Source: Bacillota bacterium
GTDB lineage: Bacteria > Bacillota > Sulfobacillia > Sulfobacillales > Sulfobacillaceae
Assembly: GCA_021797825.1 (NCBI GenBank)
Contig: JAJZZA010000023.1
Span: 1-44,132, forward strand
DNA: 44,132 bases
Reading direction: 5' to 3'
This document shows, one piece after another, positions 1 through 8,176 of the stretch. The translations under genes and the position numbers were made by a program. Position 1 is the stretch's first letter. Every line of letters starts with the position of its first letter. Under the pieces are notes generated by a model. The model was not told where the DNA came from and ran no database searches. It worked only from the letters and a program-made list of their open reading frames with translations.

Positions 1-15
1 CCCAACGCTGGGATA

Positions 16-63
16 GCCTTTGGGCACAACACCCCTGCGCCCAACTCGTGCCAGTCCAAAGGC
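16..63. other. Imperfect inverted repeat (hairpin)
   Basis: Arms GCCTTTGG (16-23) and CCAAAGGC (56-63) pair perfectly. The next four bases GCAC (24-27) pair with GTGC (48-51), leaving a 4-nt bulge on the right. It lies upstream of the yceD promoter and has no following T-run, so it does not look like a standard terminator. It could be the end of an upstream gene's transcript or a relic repeat. Confidence 0.35.
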
Positions 64-123
64 GCATCGCGGCGTGATCACAATTTTGAGGTGCACCCCC
101 GAGAGACGAGACCGATCGACGGT

Positions 124-153
124 TTGACAGACTTTCTTGCGGCGGGTTATACT
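124..153 (+). promoter_or_regulatory. SigA-type promoter of yceD-rpmF
   Basis: A perfect -35 TTGACA (124-129) is followed 18 nt later by -10 TATACT (148-153). The predicted start of transcription is about 160, only some 20 nt before the yceD start codon. Confidence 0.75.
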
Positions 154-179
154 AAAAACCGTTTTGACGAGGTGTCGCC

Positions 180-689
180 ATGGATGTTCGCGTGTCGGAT
201 GTAAGAAAATGGGCAGGACGCGAGGAGTTCACTCGGGTTGTCGAGCCCTGGCCGCACGAATGCCAGGCCCGGGTCGAGTTTCCGCTGATCAATCCGGCGG
301 ATGTCCGGGTGCGGGTGCGCAATACGGGTGGTGCGCTGGTGGTTGAGGTAAGCGGGGAGGCGGAGTGCCAGGCACAATGCGCCCGATGTCTCGAACCGTT
401 TGGGCTGCGGGTTCCGTTTTCCGCAGTCGAGGAGTTCCGGGAGGAACCCGGGCCCTCCGATCCGAACGGAGATTACAGCCGGTTTACCGGCGATCGGCTG
501 GTGTTGGATGATCTCGTGGCCGACGCGGTAGGGCTGGGTCTCCCGATGGTTTCGGTGTGTTCTCCGCAGTGTCGCGGACTCTGCCCGCAATGCGGCGTGA
601 ATTGGAATCAGGCACCGTGCGAGTGCGTGCCCTGGCCCGATGACCGCCTGGCGGGGTTGCGTGCATTATTGCCCCCTGACCGAACCTAG
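180..689 (+). CDS. yceD: YceD/DUF177 family protein
   Basis: This 169-residue protein belongs to the DUF177 (YceD/YlbN) family, which is nearly always encoded just before rpmF and is linked to large ribosomal RNA or ribosome biogenesis. Its C-terminal third carries the family's cysteine cluster (CSPQCRGLCPQCG and a following CEC), a likely metal site. The ATG at 180 has GAGGTG (169-174) at 5 nt spacing and a strong promoter just upstream. Unusually, 256 nt separate it from rpmF, where the two are normally almost adjacent. Family assignment is firm; exact molecular role is not established from sequence. Confidence 0.88.
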   Translation: MDVRVSDVRKWAGREEFTRVVEPWPHECQARVEFPLINPADVRVRVRNTGGALVVEVSGEAECQAQCARCLEPFGLRVPFSAVEEFREEPGPSDPNGDYSRFTGDRLVLDDLVADAVGLGLPMVSVCSPQCRGLCPQCGVNWNQAPCECVPWPDDRLAGLRALLPPDRT

Positions 690-723
690 ACGGTTGGCAG
701 CGGACGGACCGGCACCGGCGCTT

Positions 724-849
724 GGCGACGGTCGCCAGCGGTTGGACCAGGCTGGCCGACGCAGTGGGCTCGGCGGGTGCCCGGGCTGAAGGGCATGCCC
801 TGGGCAGCGGTGGCACAACCCACCTGAAATCGCCGGGGGGAACCCGGCG
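724..849 (+). other. Serial hairpins in the yceD-rpmF spacer
   Basis: Four GC-rich hairpins follow one another. They are GGCGA/TCGCC (724-736), GCCCGGG/CCTGGGC (779-805, one G-U pair), GGTGG/CCACC (809-824) and CGCCGGG/CCCGGCG (831-849, 5-nt loop). No convincing ORF fills the spacer. It could be a structured leader of rpmF or a decayed insertion. It does not match a riboswitch class I recognise. Confidence 0.4.
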
Positions 850-945
850 GCAGGCGAAAACCGGCGACAAACCCGCGTCACGCATCGCCATTTTTGCCGC
901 AAGGCATGGCCAAATGGTCAAATCGATTTAGAGGAGAGAGTGTCC

Positions 946-1125
946 ATGGCAGTACCTAAGCGCAAATTGACGCGGTCTCGGACCCGCAAGCGTCGTTCGA
1001 CTTGGACCTTGACGGCTCCCCAATGGGTTGAATGCACCCGGTGCCACCGTGACCGGTTGCCGCATCACGTGTGCCCGCACTGCGGCTATTATAATGGTCG
1101 GCTGGTCGTGAACCCGAAGTCCTAG
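946..1125 (+). CDS. rpmF: 50S ribosomal protein L32
   Basis: This 59-residue protein begins MAVPKRKLTRSRTRKRR, the hallmark basic L32 N terminus that binds 23S rRNA. It has a four-cysteine zinc ribbon, C-T-R-C and C-P-H-C, so this is the zinc-binding (C+) paralogue type. The ATG at 946 is preferred over a GTG six bases upstream because the family starts with MAVPK and because GAGGAG (931-936) sits at 9 nt. A strong terminator follows directly. Confidence 0.96.
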   Translation: MAVPKRKLTRSRTRKRRSTWTLTAPQWVECTRCHRDRLPHHVCPHCGYYNGRLVVNPKS

Positions 1126-1140
1126 GCCGCCTGACCAGTC

Positions 1141-1173
1141 AAATTCCATGGTGGTGCGCCATGGAATTTTTTT
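1141..1173 (+). terminator. Rho-independent terminator after rpmF
   Basis: Perfect 11-bp stem AAATTCCATGG (1141-1151) / CCATGGAATTT (1159-1169) with a 7-nt loop and a run of seven T. It separates rpmF from the fapR promoter. Confidence 0.9.
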
Positions 1174-1181
1174 GGTATACT

Positions 1182-1212
1182 TTATGACATAGTCTTAAGA
1201 TAAGGTCATAAT
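1182..1212 (+). promoter_or_regulatory. fapR operon promoter overlapped by a 30-bp palindrome
   Basis: A -35 ATGACA (1184-1189), 17-nt spacer and -10 CATAAT (1207-1212) form a good SigA promoter. The same bases form an imperfect 30-bp palindrome (1182-1211). Its arms are TTATGAC and GTCATAA around a TCTTAAGA core, with 12 of 15 half-site positions symmetric. The geometry suits autorepression by FapR, which binds operators overlapping its own promoter in Bacillus. The base sequence differs from the Bacillus FapR box, so assignment to FapR is inference from position. Confidence 0.65.
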
Positions 1213-1228
1213 AGATAGGGGAGGGGTT

Positions 1229-1813
1229 ATGGTCAAGCTGGGACGGACGGAGCGGCAGCGTCTCCTGGCGGATCTCATTCAGCGCAATCCCTTGCAGACC
1301 GATGAGGACCTGGCGCGGATTCTTGGGGTGAGCGTGCCTACGATTCGGCTGGATCGCGTTCATCTGGGGATACCCGAACTGCGCATGCGATCGGAAGGCT
1401 TGGCCCGCCGGGCGCAATCGGTGCGGGCCATGGGGCGTCAGGAGCTGGTGGGAGACTTGGTGGATTTGGAGCTGGGACGGTCGGCGCGGTCGGTCCTGGA
1501 CACCGACCCGTCGATGGGGTTTCACCGCACCGGGATTCTCCGGGGACACTTTCTGTTTGCCCAGGCAGACTCTTTAGCGTTGGCCGTGGTGGACGGGGAA
1601 GTGGTGTTGACGGGTCTGGCGAACGCTAAATTCAAACAACCGGTGCAGGCAGGTGAACAAGTGGTGGCCACCGCCGAGGTTCTGCGACGGGCTGGAACCC
1701 GCTGGGTGGTGTTGGTGGTCAGTACGGTGCGCGCCCTGCCGGTGTTTCGGGCCAAATTCGTGGTGGTGGCGCTTAATGCCGCCAAGGAATCGGGCGCATT
1801 GGGTCGCATATAG
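1229..1813 (+). CDS. fapR: FapR, malonyl-CoA-responsive fatty acid regulator
   Basis: This 194-residue protein represses fatty acid and phospholipid genes in Bacillota until malonyl-CoA binds. Residues about 6-55 form a DeoR-like helix-turn-helix whose stretch VSVPTIRLDR..LGIPELR closely follows Bacillus FapR. Residues about 75-190 form the hot-dog effector domain, with the family's RGHFLFAQADSLA segment. The ATG at 1229 follows a long AGGGGAGGGG ribosome site. It is the first gene after the rpmF terminator and heads plsX-fabH-degV-fabD, the expected target operon. Confidence 0.95.
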   Translation: MVKLGRTERQRLLADLIQRNPLQTDEDLARILGVSVPTIRLDRVHLGIPELRMRSEGLARRAQSVRAMGRQELVGDLVDLELGRSARSVLDTDPSMGFHRTGILRGHFLFAQADSLALAVVDGEVVLTGLANAKFKQPVQAGEQVVATAEVLRRAGTRWVVLVVSTVRALPVFRAKFVVVALNAAKESGALGRI

Positions 1814-1914
1814 GCGGGATGGCTTCCGCCACTCGGCCAAGCGGTGATCTTGGCGCATGATATCATCGTCTCAACATCCACCAACCAACTTTTTGCGGGG
1901 GAGGCACGTCATTC

Positions 1915-2982
1915 GTGAGAATTGCAATCGACGCGATGGGCGGCGATCATGCTCCGGACTCGCCAGTGGCGGGAGCGCGTGAGGCGGTTCACGCCCATCC
2001 GTCGGTGGAAGCCATTCTGGTCGGCGACCCGAAAAGAATCGGGCGTCTGCTGGGAGAGGACGCCCATCACCCGCGGATTCGGGTGGTGCCGGCGTCGGAA
2101 GTGATTGAGATGGCGGAGTCTCCGGTCCATGCGGTGCGCAAAAAAACCGATTCGTCGATGGTGCGGGCGATTCGCCTCATCCCATCCGGGGCGGCGGACG
2201 CGGTGATTTCGGCCGGGAATACAGGGGCCTTGATGGCTGCCGGCCTCTTCATCCTAGGCCGGATGCCGGGGATCGAACGGCCCGCCTTGACCGCCATCCT
2301 GCCGGTGTTCCAGGGATGGGGCCTATTGCTGCTTGATGTCGGGGCGAACCTGGATCCGAAGCCATCCCAGATGTATCAATACGGCTTGATGGGATCGTTA
2401 TACTGTCACGAGGTGTATGGCATTGATCGACCCCGGGTCGCACTCTTAAACGTCGGGGTGGAGGCTGGCAAAGGGACCCCGCTGGTGAAGGAAACCCACC
2501 ATTTGCTTAAAAAGGACTCCCGGCTGCACTTTATCGGCAACTTGGAAGCGCGCGAACTGTTGCAGGGTAAGGCCGATGTGGTGGTGGCCGACGGATTCTC
2601 CGGCAATATCGCGCTGAAGTTGACGGAGGGATTGGCCCGGGATCTGATGGGCGAGCTTAGGGCCATGTTTTTGGCCAACTGGCGGAGCAAGCTGTCGGCG
2701 TTTTTTCTGCGGGACGGACTTCGAAGGCTAAAAGGCCTGCTGGATTACCAGGAATATGGAGGAGCCCCGTTGCTCGGTCTCGATCAGGCGCTTTACAAGT
2801 GTCATGGTTCGAGCGAGCCCAAGGCCTTTCGCCAAGCCATTCTGATTGCCGAGAAACATTGTGCGCGGGGATCGCAGGCACGGATCCGGGATCGCATTCA
2901 AGAGGGGGATTTTCATGGCCATACGGGCGGTGGTTCGGGGACTTGGGACGTACGTCCCGGAGAAAATTTTGACCAATCATGA
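1915..2982 (+). CDS. plsX: Phosphate acyltransferase PlsX
   Basis: PlsX converts acyl-ACP to acyl-phosphate, the donor used by PlsY to start phospholipid synthesis at the membrane. The N terminus MRIAIDAMGGDHAP is diagnostic, and the ISAGNTGALMAAG and DVGANLDPKP segments agree. The start is a GTG at 1915 behind GGGGGAGG (1896-1904). At 355 residues it is slightly long. Its tail overlaps fabH by 68 nt in another frame, so the last 20 or so residues are probably lineage-specific. Both genes keep intact family sequence, so a frameshift is not indicated. Confidence 0.95.
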   Translation: MRIAIDAMGGDHAPDSPVAGAREAVHAHPSVEAILVGDPKRIGRLLGEDAHHPRIRVVPASEVIEMAESPVHAVRKKTDSSMVRAIRLIPSGAADAVISAGNTGALMAAGLFILGRMPGIERPALTAILPVFQGWGLLLLDVGANLDPKPSQMYQYGLMGSLYCHEVYGIDRPRVALLNVGVEAGKGTPLVKETHHLLKKDSRLHFIGNLEARELLQGKADVVVADGFSGNIALKLTEGLARDLMGELRAMFLANWRSKLSAFFLRDGLRRLKGLLDYQEYGGAPLLGLDQALYKCHGSSEPKAFRQAILIAEKHCARGSQARIRDRIQEGDFHGHTGGGSGTWDVRPGENFDQS

Positions 2983-3907
2983 CCTCGAACGCATGATGGA
3001 CACCAGTGATGAATGGATTGTGACCCGGACCGGAATTCGTGAACGCCATATCGCATCCCCGGAGGAACCCACCTCGGTGTTGGGTTGGCGGGCCGCGCAG
3101 GCCGCGTTGGCGGATGCGGGGCTGGAGATGGACGCCATCGACTTTATTGTGGTTGCCACCAATACCGGAGACACGGTGTTCCCTTCCACGGCTTGCCGGG
3201 TGCAGTCGCAATTAACCCAGCGACCGGTGCCGAGCGTGGATGTGCAGGCCGGTTGCACGGGATGGATCTATGGCATTGCCATGGCTTCGGCCATGATTGA
3301 GAGCGGCACCTTTCGTCGAATTCTGGTCATCGCGGCGGACAAACTGTCCAGCATCACCGATTACCAGGATCGAACCACCGCCGTGTTGTTCGGCGACGCC
3401 GCCGGGGCGATTGTGCTGGAAGGGCGGCAGCAGGCGGAACATGGCGTGCTGGCCTCCTTTCTGCAAGCGGACGGCAGCGGGGGGGACCTGCTTAGCATGC
3501 CAGCGGGCGGGTCGCTACTGCCCGCCACCCATCAAACCGTGGATGAAAGGCTGCATTATCTCAAAATGAACGGCAACGACGTGTTCCGGTTTGCGGTCAA
3601 GGCGATGCCGGAAGCCATCGAGGAAGGGTTGCGGCGCGCCGGCCTGGGCGTGGACCAGATCGATCTGTTGGTTCCGCACCAAGCCAACCAAAGAATTATT
3701 GACGCGGCCATGCGCCGGTTTCACCTGGATCCCAGCCGGGTCACCAATAACATTGCGCGCTACGGGAACACGTCGGTGGCAACCATCCCCGTCGCGCTTT
3801 GGGAAGCGCGCCAAGAAGGGCGCGTAAAACCTGGGGATGTGGTGGTGCTGGTCGCCTTCGGAGCCGGTTTGACGTGGGGATCCAACGTCATCCGGTGGGG
3901 CGCGTAG
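2915..3907 (+). CDS. fabH: Beta-ketoacyl-ACP synthase III FabH
   Basis: FabH makes the first condensation of acetyl- or branched acyl-CoA with malonyl-ACP. The protein is 330 residues, normal for the family, and has the full Cys-His-Asn triad: C114 (QAGCTGW), H255 (PHQANQRI) and N285 (YGNTSVAT). The ATG at 2915 is chosen over in-frame upstream starts because the family begins here and AGAGGGGG (2901-2908) precedes it. The gene starts inside the plsX tail and is followed 6 nt later by degV. Confidence 0.97.
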   Translation: MAIRAVVRGLGTYVPEKILTNHDLERMMDTSDEWIVTRTGIRERHIASPEEPTSVLGWRAAQAALADAGLEMDAIDFIVVATNTGDTVFPSTACRVQSQLTQRPVPSVDVQAGCTGWIYGIAMASAMIESGTFRRILVIAADKLSSITDYQDRTTAVLFGDAAGAIVLEGRQQAEHGVLASFLQADGSGGDLLSMPAGGSLLPATHQTVDERLHYLKMNGNDVFRFAVKAMPEAIEEGLRRAGLGVDQIDLLVPHQANQRIIDAAMRRFHLDPSRVTNNIARYGNTSVATIPVALWEARQEGRVKPGDVVVLVAFGAGLTWGSNVIRWGA

Positions 3908-3912
3908 ATTCC

Positions 3913-4845
3913 ATGCGGATCGCGGTGGTGACGGATTCGACCGCGGATTTGGATGCGGGCTGGCTACGCCAGCATGGGGTGCGAACGGTGCCATTGACGG
4001 TGGAATGGGGCGGGGAGAGTCTTCGCGACCGGATCGATTTGACGCATGATGACTTCGTGCGCCGGTTGCAATCCTCCCGCGATCTGCCCCGCACCGCCGC
4101 TCCCGCTCCGGGGGTGTTCGCCGCTTTGTACCGGACGCTCTTGGTGGAGGAAGCCTACGACCGTATTCTGTCAATTCATATCGCGGGAAGCCTCAGTGCG
4201 ACCGTGCGCGCCGCGGAGCTGGCCGCGCGCTTGACCGATAAGGAGCGGATTACCGTCATTGACGGCCAGTCCGCGAGTCTCGGCACAGCCATTTTGGTAT
4301 GGTGGGCGGTACGGCGGACGGCGGCGGGGGCGGATCCCGCACAGATCGCGGAGGAAGTGGCGATCCTCTCCCAACGCACCGTGCTGGTGCTGGCACCGGT
4401 GACTTTGGAGTATCTGGCCCGTGGCGGCCGAATTGGCCAGGCGGCGCATCTGGTCGGCAAGCTGCTCAATATGACGCCGATTTTGGAACTGGATCACGCC
4501 ACCATCCGGCCGGTGCGCAAGGTCCGCGGAGAACGCCAGATGGTGCCGGCGATTTTGCAGCAGATCCGGCTTAAGGTGCCCGAAAACAGCCCGGTGCTGG
4601 CGGCGTTGTCGCAAAGCCAAAATGCGCTCGCGGTCAAGGAGCTGGAGGCGGGCTTGCGGGCTTCCTACCGGCTGGCAGGTCTGTTACAAGGGACAATCGG
4701 CCCGGTGATTGCCACCCATGTTGGGCCTGGCGCCTATGGCGCCATCGTCTGTCCGCTCACCCCGCAGGATTTAGCTAAGTGGCAGTTGGGGGACGACGCG
4801 CCGGATTCGCCGCCCGCGACGGGCCCGCGAAGAGAGGATGGATAA
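3913..4845 (+). CDS. DegV family fatty-acid-binding protein (FakB-like)
   Basis: This 310-residue DegV protein starts MRIAVVTDSTADL and carries the family's RGGRIGQAAHLVGKLLNMTPIL segment in two overlapping halves (ARGGRIG, then LLNMTPIL). DegV/FakB proteins bind a single fatty acid; FakB presents it to the kinase FakA, giving acyl-phosphate, the same intermediate PlsX makes. It lies between fabH and fabD, 6 nt after fabH and 2 nt before fabD, so it is clearly co-transcribed with lipid genes. No FakA kinase is in the window. The role in lipid metabolism is inferred from context. Confidence 0.88.
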   Translation: MRIAVVTDSTADLDAGWLRQHGVRTVPLTVEWGGESLRDRIDLTHDDFVRRLQSSRDLPRTAAPAPGVFAALYRTLLVEEAYDRILSIHIAGSLSATVRAAELAARLTDKERITVIDGQSASLGTAILVWWAVRRTAAGADPAQIAEEVAILSQRTVLVLAPVTLEYLARGGRIGQAAHLVGKLLNMTPILELDHATIRPVRKVRGERQMVPAILQQIRLKVPENSPVLAALSQSQNALAVKELEAGLRASYRLAGLLQGTIGPVIATHVGPGAYGAIVCPLTPQDLAKWQLGDDAPDSPPATGPRREDG

Positions 4846-4847
4846 AA

Positions 4848-5780
4848 ATGGCGCGATGGGGTGTGATGTTTCCTGGCCAGGGCGCGCAGTATGTTGGCAT
4901 GGGACGCTCCGTCTATGATCGTTACCAGGAGGCGAGGGAGACGTTCCAAGAAGCCGACGAAGCGCTGGGGTATTCCTTGACGGCTGTCATTTTCAACGGA
5001 CCTGACGACCGGATTCGGGATACGGAGGTGCAGCAGCCGGCCATTTTGACGGCGAGCGTGGCGATTTGGCGGGTGCTTAAGACCTTGCGGCCCGACTGGG
5101 AGCCGGTGTTGGGATTGGGACTGTCATTGGGTGAATACACGGCGTATGTCGCGGCGGGAAGCCTAAGCTTTGCCGATGCGGTCCGTCTTACGCGGATTCG
5201 CGGGCGCGCCATGCAAGAGGCGGTCCCCAAAGGCACGGGGGGCATGCTGGCGGTGCTGGGTCTGGCGGACGATGTCGTCGGCGAACTGTGCCGGCGTGCG
5301 GCGGAGGTGGGGTGGGTGGAGCCAGCAAACTATAACGCGCCTGGCCAGGTGGTGATTTCCGGGGTGAACGAGGGACTGAACGCCGCCGAAACGCTGGTCC
5401 GTCAGGCAGGCGGACGGACAGTCCGGCTGTCGGTCAGCGCCCCCTTTCATTCGCGGCTCTTGGAGTCGGCAGGGCAGGTGGTGGCCGAGGCGCTGAGTGC
5501 CATCACGGTGCTGCGCGCCCGTTTTCCGGTTGTTGCCAACGTCGACAGTGCGCTGGTAACCGAGCCTGGGGAGATTGTTCCACGGCTGGTCCGGCAAGTG
5601 TTTCGGCCGGTGCAATTCGAGCAGGGGGTTCGGCGCACCATCGCGGAGGGGGTAGACGCTTTGGTGGAAGTGGGACCGGGGCGCAGTTTGACCAGTCTGG
5701 TCAAAAAGATTGAGCGACGGTTGACGACCTTGACGGTAGAGGACGTCGAGGGCGTGACACGGGCACTTGAACTGGTCTAG
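4848..5780 (+). CDS. fabD: Malonyl-CoA:ACP transacylase FabD
   Basis: FabD loads malonyl groups from CoA onto acyl carrier protein. The 310-residue protein has the FPGQGAQYVGMG oxyanion motif near residue 8, nucleophile S93 in GLSLGE, R120 in the RGRAMQEAVP segment, and catalytic H201 in APFHSRLL. The usual GHSLGE is GLSLGE here, a known variation at a non-catalytic position. The ATG at 4848 is where the family begins; a longer upstream reading only overlaps degV. The end of the gene contains the likely fabG promoter. Confidence 0.96.
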   Translation: MARWGVMFPGQGAQYVGMGRSVYDRYQEARETFQEADEALGYSLTAVIFNGPDDRIRDTEVQQPAILTASVAIWRVLKTLRPDWEPVLGLGLSLGEYTAYVAAGSLSFADAVRLTRIRGRAMQEAVPKGTGGMLAVLGLADDVVGELCRRAAEVGWVEPANYNAPGQVVISGVNEGLNAAETLVRQAGGRTVRLSVSAPFHSRLLESAGQVVAEALSAITVLRARFPVVANVDSALVTEPGEIVPRLVRQVFRPVQFEQGVRRTIAEGVDALVEVGPGRSLTSLVKKIERRLTTLTVEDVEGVTRALELV

Positions 5781-5795
5781 GTCGGAGGCTATAAT
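5767..5795 (+). promoter_or_regulatory. Putative internal promoter for fabG-acpP
   Basis: TTGAAC (5767-5772), 17-nt spacer, perfect TATAAT (5790-5795). The -35 lies within the last fabD codons. The 84-nt gap before fabG, the largest gap in the fapR-to-acpP stretch after the one before plsX, leaves room for a separate start. Confidence 0.5.
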
Positions 5796-5864
5796 AGCAA
5801 CGAATTGCGGTTGGCCAGCCATTTTCCGGCCTGTTTAACCCAATGCAGACAGGATGGGATATGC

Positions 5865-6614
5865 ATGGAACGGCAGGAGTGGCAGGGACGGGTGGCACTG
5901 GTCACAGGCGCGTCGCGCGGCATTGGCCGGGCGATTGCGTTGCGGCTGGCGGCGGCGGGGATTCGGGTTGCCGTCAACTACCGGGGCAATCGCGAGGCCG
6001 CCGAAGCCACATTGGCGGCGATTTCGCAAGCAGGCGGAGAATGTCTGTTGCATGCGGCCGATGTGTCCGATTTCGAGGCCGCGCAGGCGATGGTAAGCGC
6101 GGTGGTGGACGCCTGGGGACGCCTAGACATCCTGGTGAATAATGCTGGCATTGCCCGGGATATGTTATTGTTGCGGATGCGGCCGGAAGATTGGAACGCG
6201 GTGTTGGCGACCAATCTCACCGGGGTTTACGCTTGTACCCGAGCCGTAACCAAACCCATGATGAAACAACGGTTTGGCCGCATTGTCACCATTTCGTCGA
6301 TAGCGGGAATTTTAGGCAATGCCGGGCAAGCCAACTATGCGGCTGCCAAGGCCGGGGTGATCGGGTTTTCACGGTCGGTGGCGCGAGAACTCGCGTCCCG
6401 CAATATTACCGCCAACGTGGTGGCGCCTGGTTTGATTGCCACCGAGATGAGCCAAGAGATGCCGCAAGCGGCCTATCAGCAACTGATTCAGCAAATTCCG
6501 CTAGGACGGGCGGGACAACCGGACGAGATTGCCGAAGCGGTGTGGTTCCTCATCCAATCCGGTTATATAACTGGACAGACCATCGTGGTCGACGGCGGAC
6601 TGGTGATGGACTAA
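5865..6614 (+). CDS. fabG: 3-oxoacyl-ACP reductase FabG
   Basis: FabG is the NADPH-dependent short-chain dehydrogenase that reduces 3-ketoacyl-ACP in elongation. The 249-residue protein has the TGASRGIG cofactor loop (residues 14-21), NNAG (92-95), catalytic S145, Y158 and K162 (YAAAK), and the VAPGLIATEM segment after it. The ATG at 5865 matches the family start; an ATG four bases earlier is out of frame. It is followed by acpP after 21 nt. Confidence 0.97.
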   Translation: MERQEWQGRVALVTGASRGIGRAIALRLAAAGIRVAVNYRGNREAAEATLAAISQAGGECLLHAADVSDFEAAQAMVSAVVDAWGRLDILVNNAGIARDMLLLRMRPEDWNAVLATNLTGVYACTRAVTKPMMKQRFGRIVTISSIAGILGNAGQANYAAAKAGVIGFSRSVARELASRNITANVVAPGLIATEMSQEMPQAAYQQLIQQIPLGRAGQPDEIAEAVWFLIQSGYITGQTIVVDGGLVMD

Positions 6615-6635
6615 TCTTCACGAAGGAGTGAAACT

Positions 6636-6878
6636 GTGGCAACGACAGAGCAGGTGTACGACAAAGTCAAAGAGATTATCGTGGATCAGTTGGGGGTTGA
6701 CGAAGAAGAAGTGACCCTGGAGGCTTCGTTTATCGGCGATTTGGGGGCCGACTCGCTTGACATCGTGGAGTTGATCATGGCTTTGGAAGAGGAGTTCGGA
6801 TTGGAGATTCCCGATGACGAGGCGGAAAAGATTGCTACTGTGCAGGACGCGGTGGAATATATTCGAGAAAACTCTTAA
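6636..6878 (+). CDS. acpP: Acyl carrier protein
   Basis: This 80-residue acidic protein is the carrier on which fatty acids are built. It has the canonical [10 protein letters not shown] motif, with S40 receiving the 4'-phosphopantetheine arm. The start is GTG at 6636 behind GAAGGAGTG (6622-6629). A terminator lies directly downstream, which may raise ACP messenger levels over fabF. Confidence 0.97.
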   Translation: MATTEQVYDKVKEIIVDQLGVDEEEVTLEASFIGDLGADSLDIVELIMALEEEFGLEIPDDEAEKIATVQDAVEYIRENS

Positions 6879-6883
6879 CGCGG

Positions 6884-6909
6884 AAAGCCCCTCGTAAGAG
6901 GGCTTTTTT
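6884..6909 (+). terminator. Rho-independent terminator after acpP
   Basis: AAGCCCCTC and GAGGGCTT pair with one bulged C around a short loop and run into TTTTTT. fabF follows, so this is probably an attenuating terminator within the fab cluster. Confidence 0.8.
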
Positions 6910-6940
6910 GCCAACTGGCGAGGAGGACCGGGCGAACTAA

Positions 6941-8176
6941 ATGGAACGAGTGGTAATCACCGGGATGGGCGTCATCAGTCCGGTCGGGTCTGGGCTGGAA
7001 GGGTTTTGGCAGGGCATTACCGACGGGATCGGCGGTGTCCGACTGGTCGAACGGCATGATTTGACGGATTACCCGACCCGCATCGCGGCACCGGTGATGG
7101 ATTTCGACCCCGACCAATATTTGGACCGGAAAGACGCGCGGCACATGGACCGGTTTGTCCAGATGGGCGTGGTGGCGGCCCAAATGGCTTGGCAAGATGC
7201 CGCGGTGAAGTCGTTTGATCCGGATCGGACCGGTGTCATGGTGGGCACCGGGATTGGCGGCATGGAGACGTTGACCGATCAGCATCAAATCTTGTTGACC
7301 CGCGGGCCCAGCCGGGTGTCGCCATTTTTCATCCCCAAAATGATTGGCAACATGGCCGCGGGTCAAATTGCCATGCGCCTTGACCTGCATGGCCCCAACG
7401 AAACCGTGGTAACGGCCTGCGCTTCCTCGGGGAACGCCGTGGGAGATGGTCTTCGGGCCATTCAGCACAAAGAGGCCGATATGATGCTGGTGGGGGGAAC
7501 CGAAGCGGTATTGATTCCCATTGCCTTCGCCGGATTCTCTGCGATGAAGGCGATGTCGACCCGCAATGACGACCCCGCGCACGCCAGTCGCCCCTTCGAC
7601 CGTGATCGCGACGGTTTTGTGATGGGCGAGGGTGCCGGATTTTTGGTTATCGAGACATTGTCGCACGCCGAAGCACGCGGGGCCAAAATTTATGCGGAAC
7701 TGGTCGGCTACGGCCGCTCGGCGGATGCCTACCACATGGTGGAACCGCATCCGGACGGCCGCGGTGCGATTTTGGCCATGCAACGCGCGCTGGCCGACGC
7801 CGACCTGCGGCCGGACGAGATTGACTACATCAATGCGCATGGCACGTCCACCCCCAAGGGCGATGTGGCCGAAACCCTGGCCATTAAAAAAGTCTTTGAC
7901 GCTCACGCCTATAATTTGGCGGTCTCCTCCACCAAATCCTCGACCGGGCATCTGCTGGGAGCGGCAGGAGCGGTGGAACTCATCGCGTCGGTCCTGGCCA
8001 TTACCCATCAAATTGCGCCGCCGACAATCAATTTATTCCAGGCCGATCCCGAATGCGATTTGAATTACGTACCGAACCACCCGCAACCGCGGAGAATTCG
8101 GGCTGTCATGTCCAACGCGTTTGGGTTCGGCGGACAAAACGCGAGCCTCGTCGCGCGGGAGCATGCGGTGACATGA
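6941..8176 (+). CDS. fabF: Beta-ketoacyl-ACP synthase II FabF
   Basis: FabF elongates acyl-ACP with malonyl-ACP. The 411-residue protein has the KAS II triad C160 (VTACASSG), H300 (NAHGTSTPKGD) and H337 (SSTGHLLGAAG). The ATG at 6941 has AGGAGG at 6921-6926, a slightly long 14-nt spacing. Its stop overlaps the rnc start (ATGA). No fabZ, fabI/fabK or acc genes are present in this cluster, so the cycle must be completed elsewhere. Confidence 0.97.
   Translation: MERVVITGMGVISPVGSGLEGFWQGITDGIGGVRLVERHDLTDYPTRIAAPVMDFDPDQYLDRKDARHMDRFVQMGVVAAQMAWQDAAVKSFDPDRTGVMVGTGIGGMETLTDQHQILLTRGPSRVSPFFIPKMIGNMAAGQIAMRLDLHGPNETVVTACASSGNAVGDGLRAIQHKEADMMLVGGTEAVLIPIAFAGFSAMKAMSTRNDDPAHASRPFDRDRDGFVMGEGAGFLVIETLSHAEARGAKIYAELVGYGRSADAYHMVEPHPDGRGAILAMQRALADADLRPDEIDYINAHGTSTPKGDVAETLAIKKVFDAHAYNLAVSSTKSSTGHLLGAAGAVELIASVLAITHQIAPPTINLFQADPECDLNYVPNHPQPRRIRAVMSNAFGFGGQNASLVAREHAVT

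Noticed and set aside
5111-5131. FabD active-site motif reads GLSLGE, not GHSLGE
   Set aside because: The nucleophile Ser and elbow glycines are intact and the His position varies in known FabDs, so it is not a defect.
6875-8011. 378-residue open frame antisense to fabF
   Set aside because: Fully opposite a well-supported FabF with all catalytic residues; composition is noise-like.
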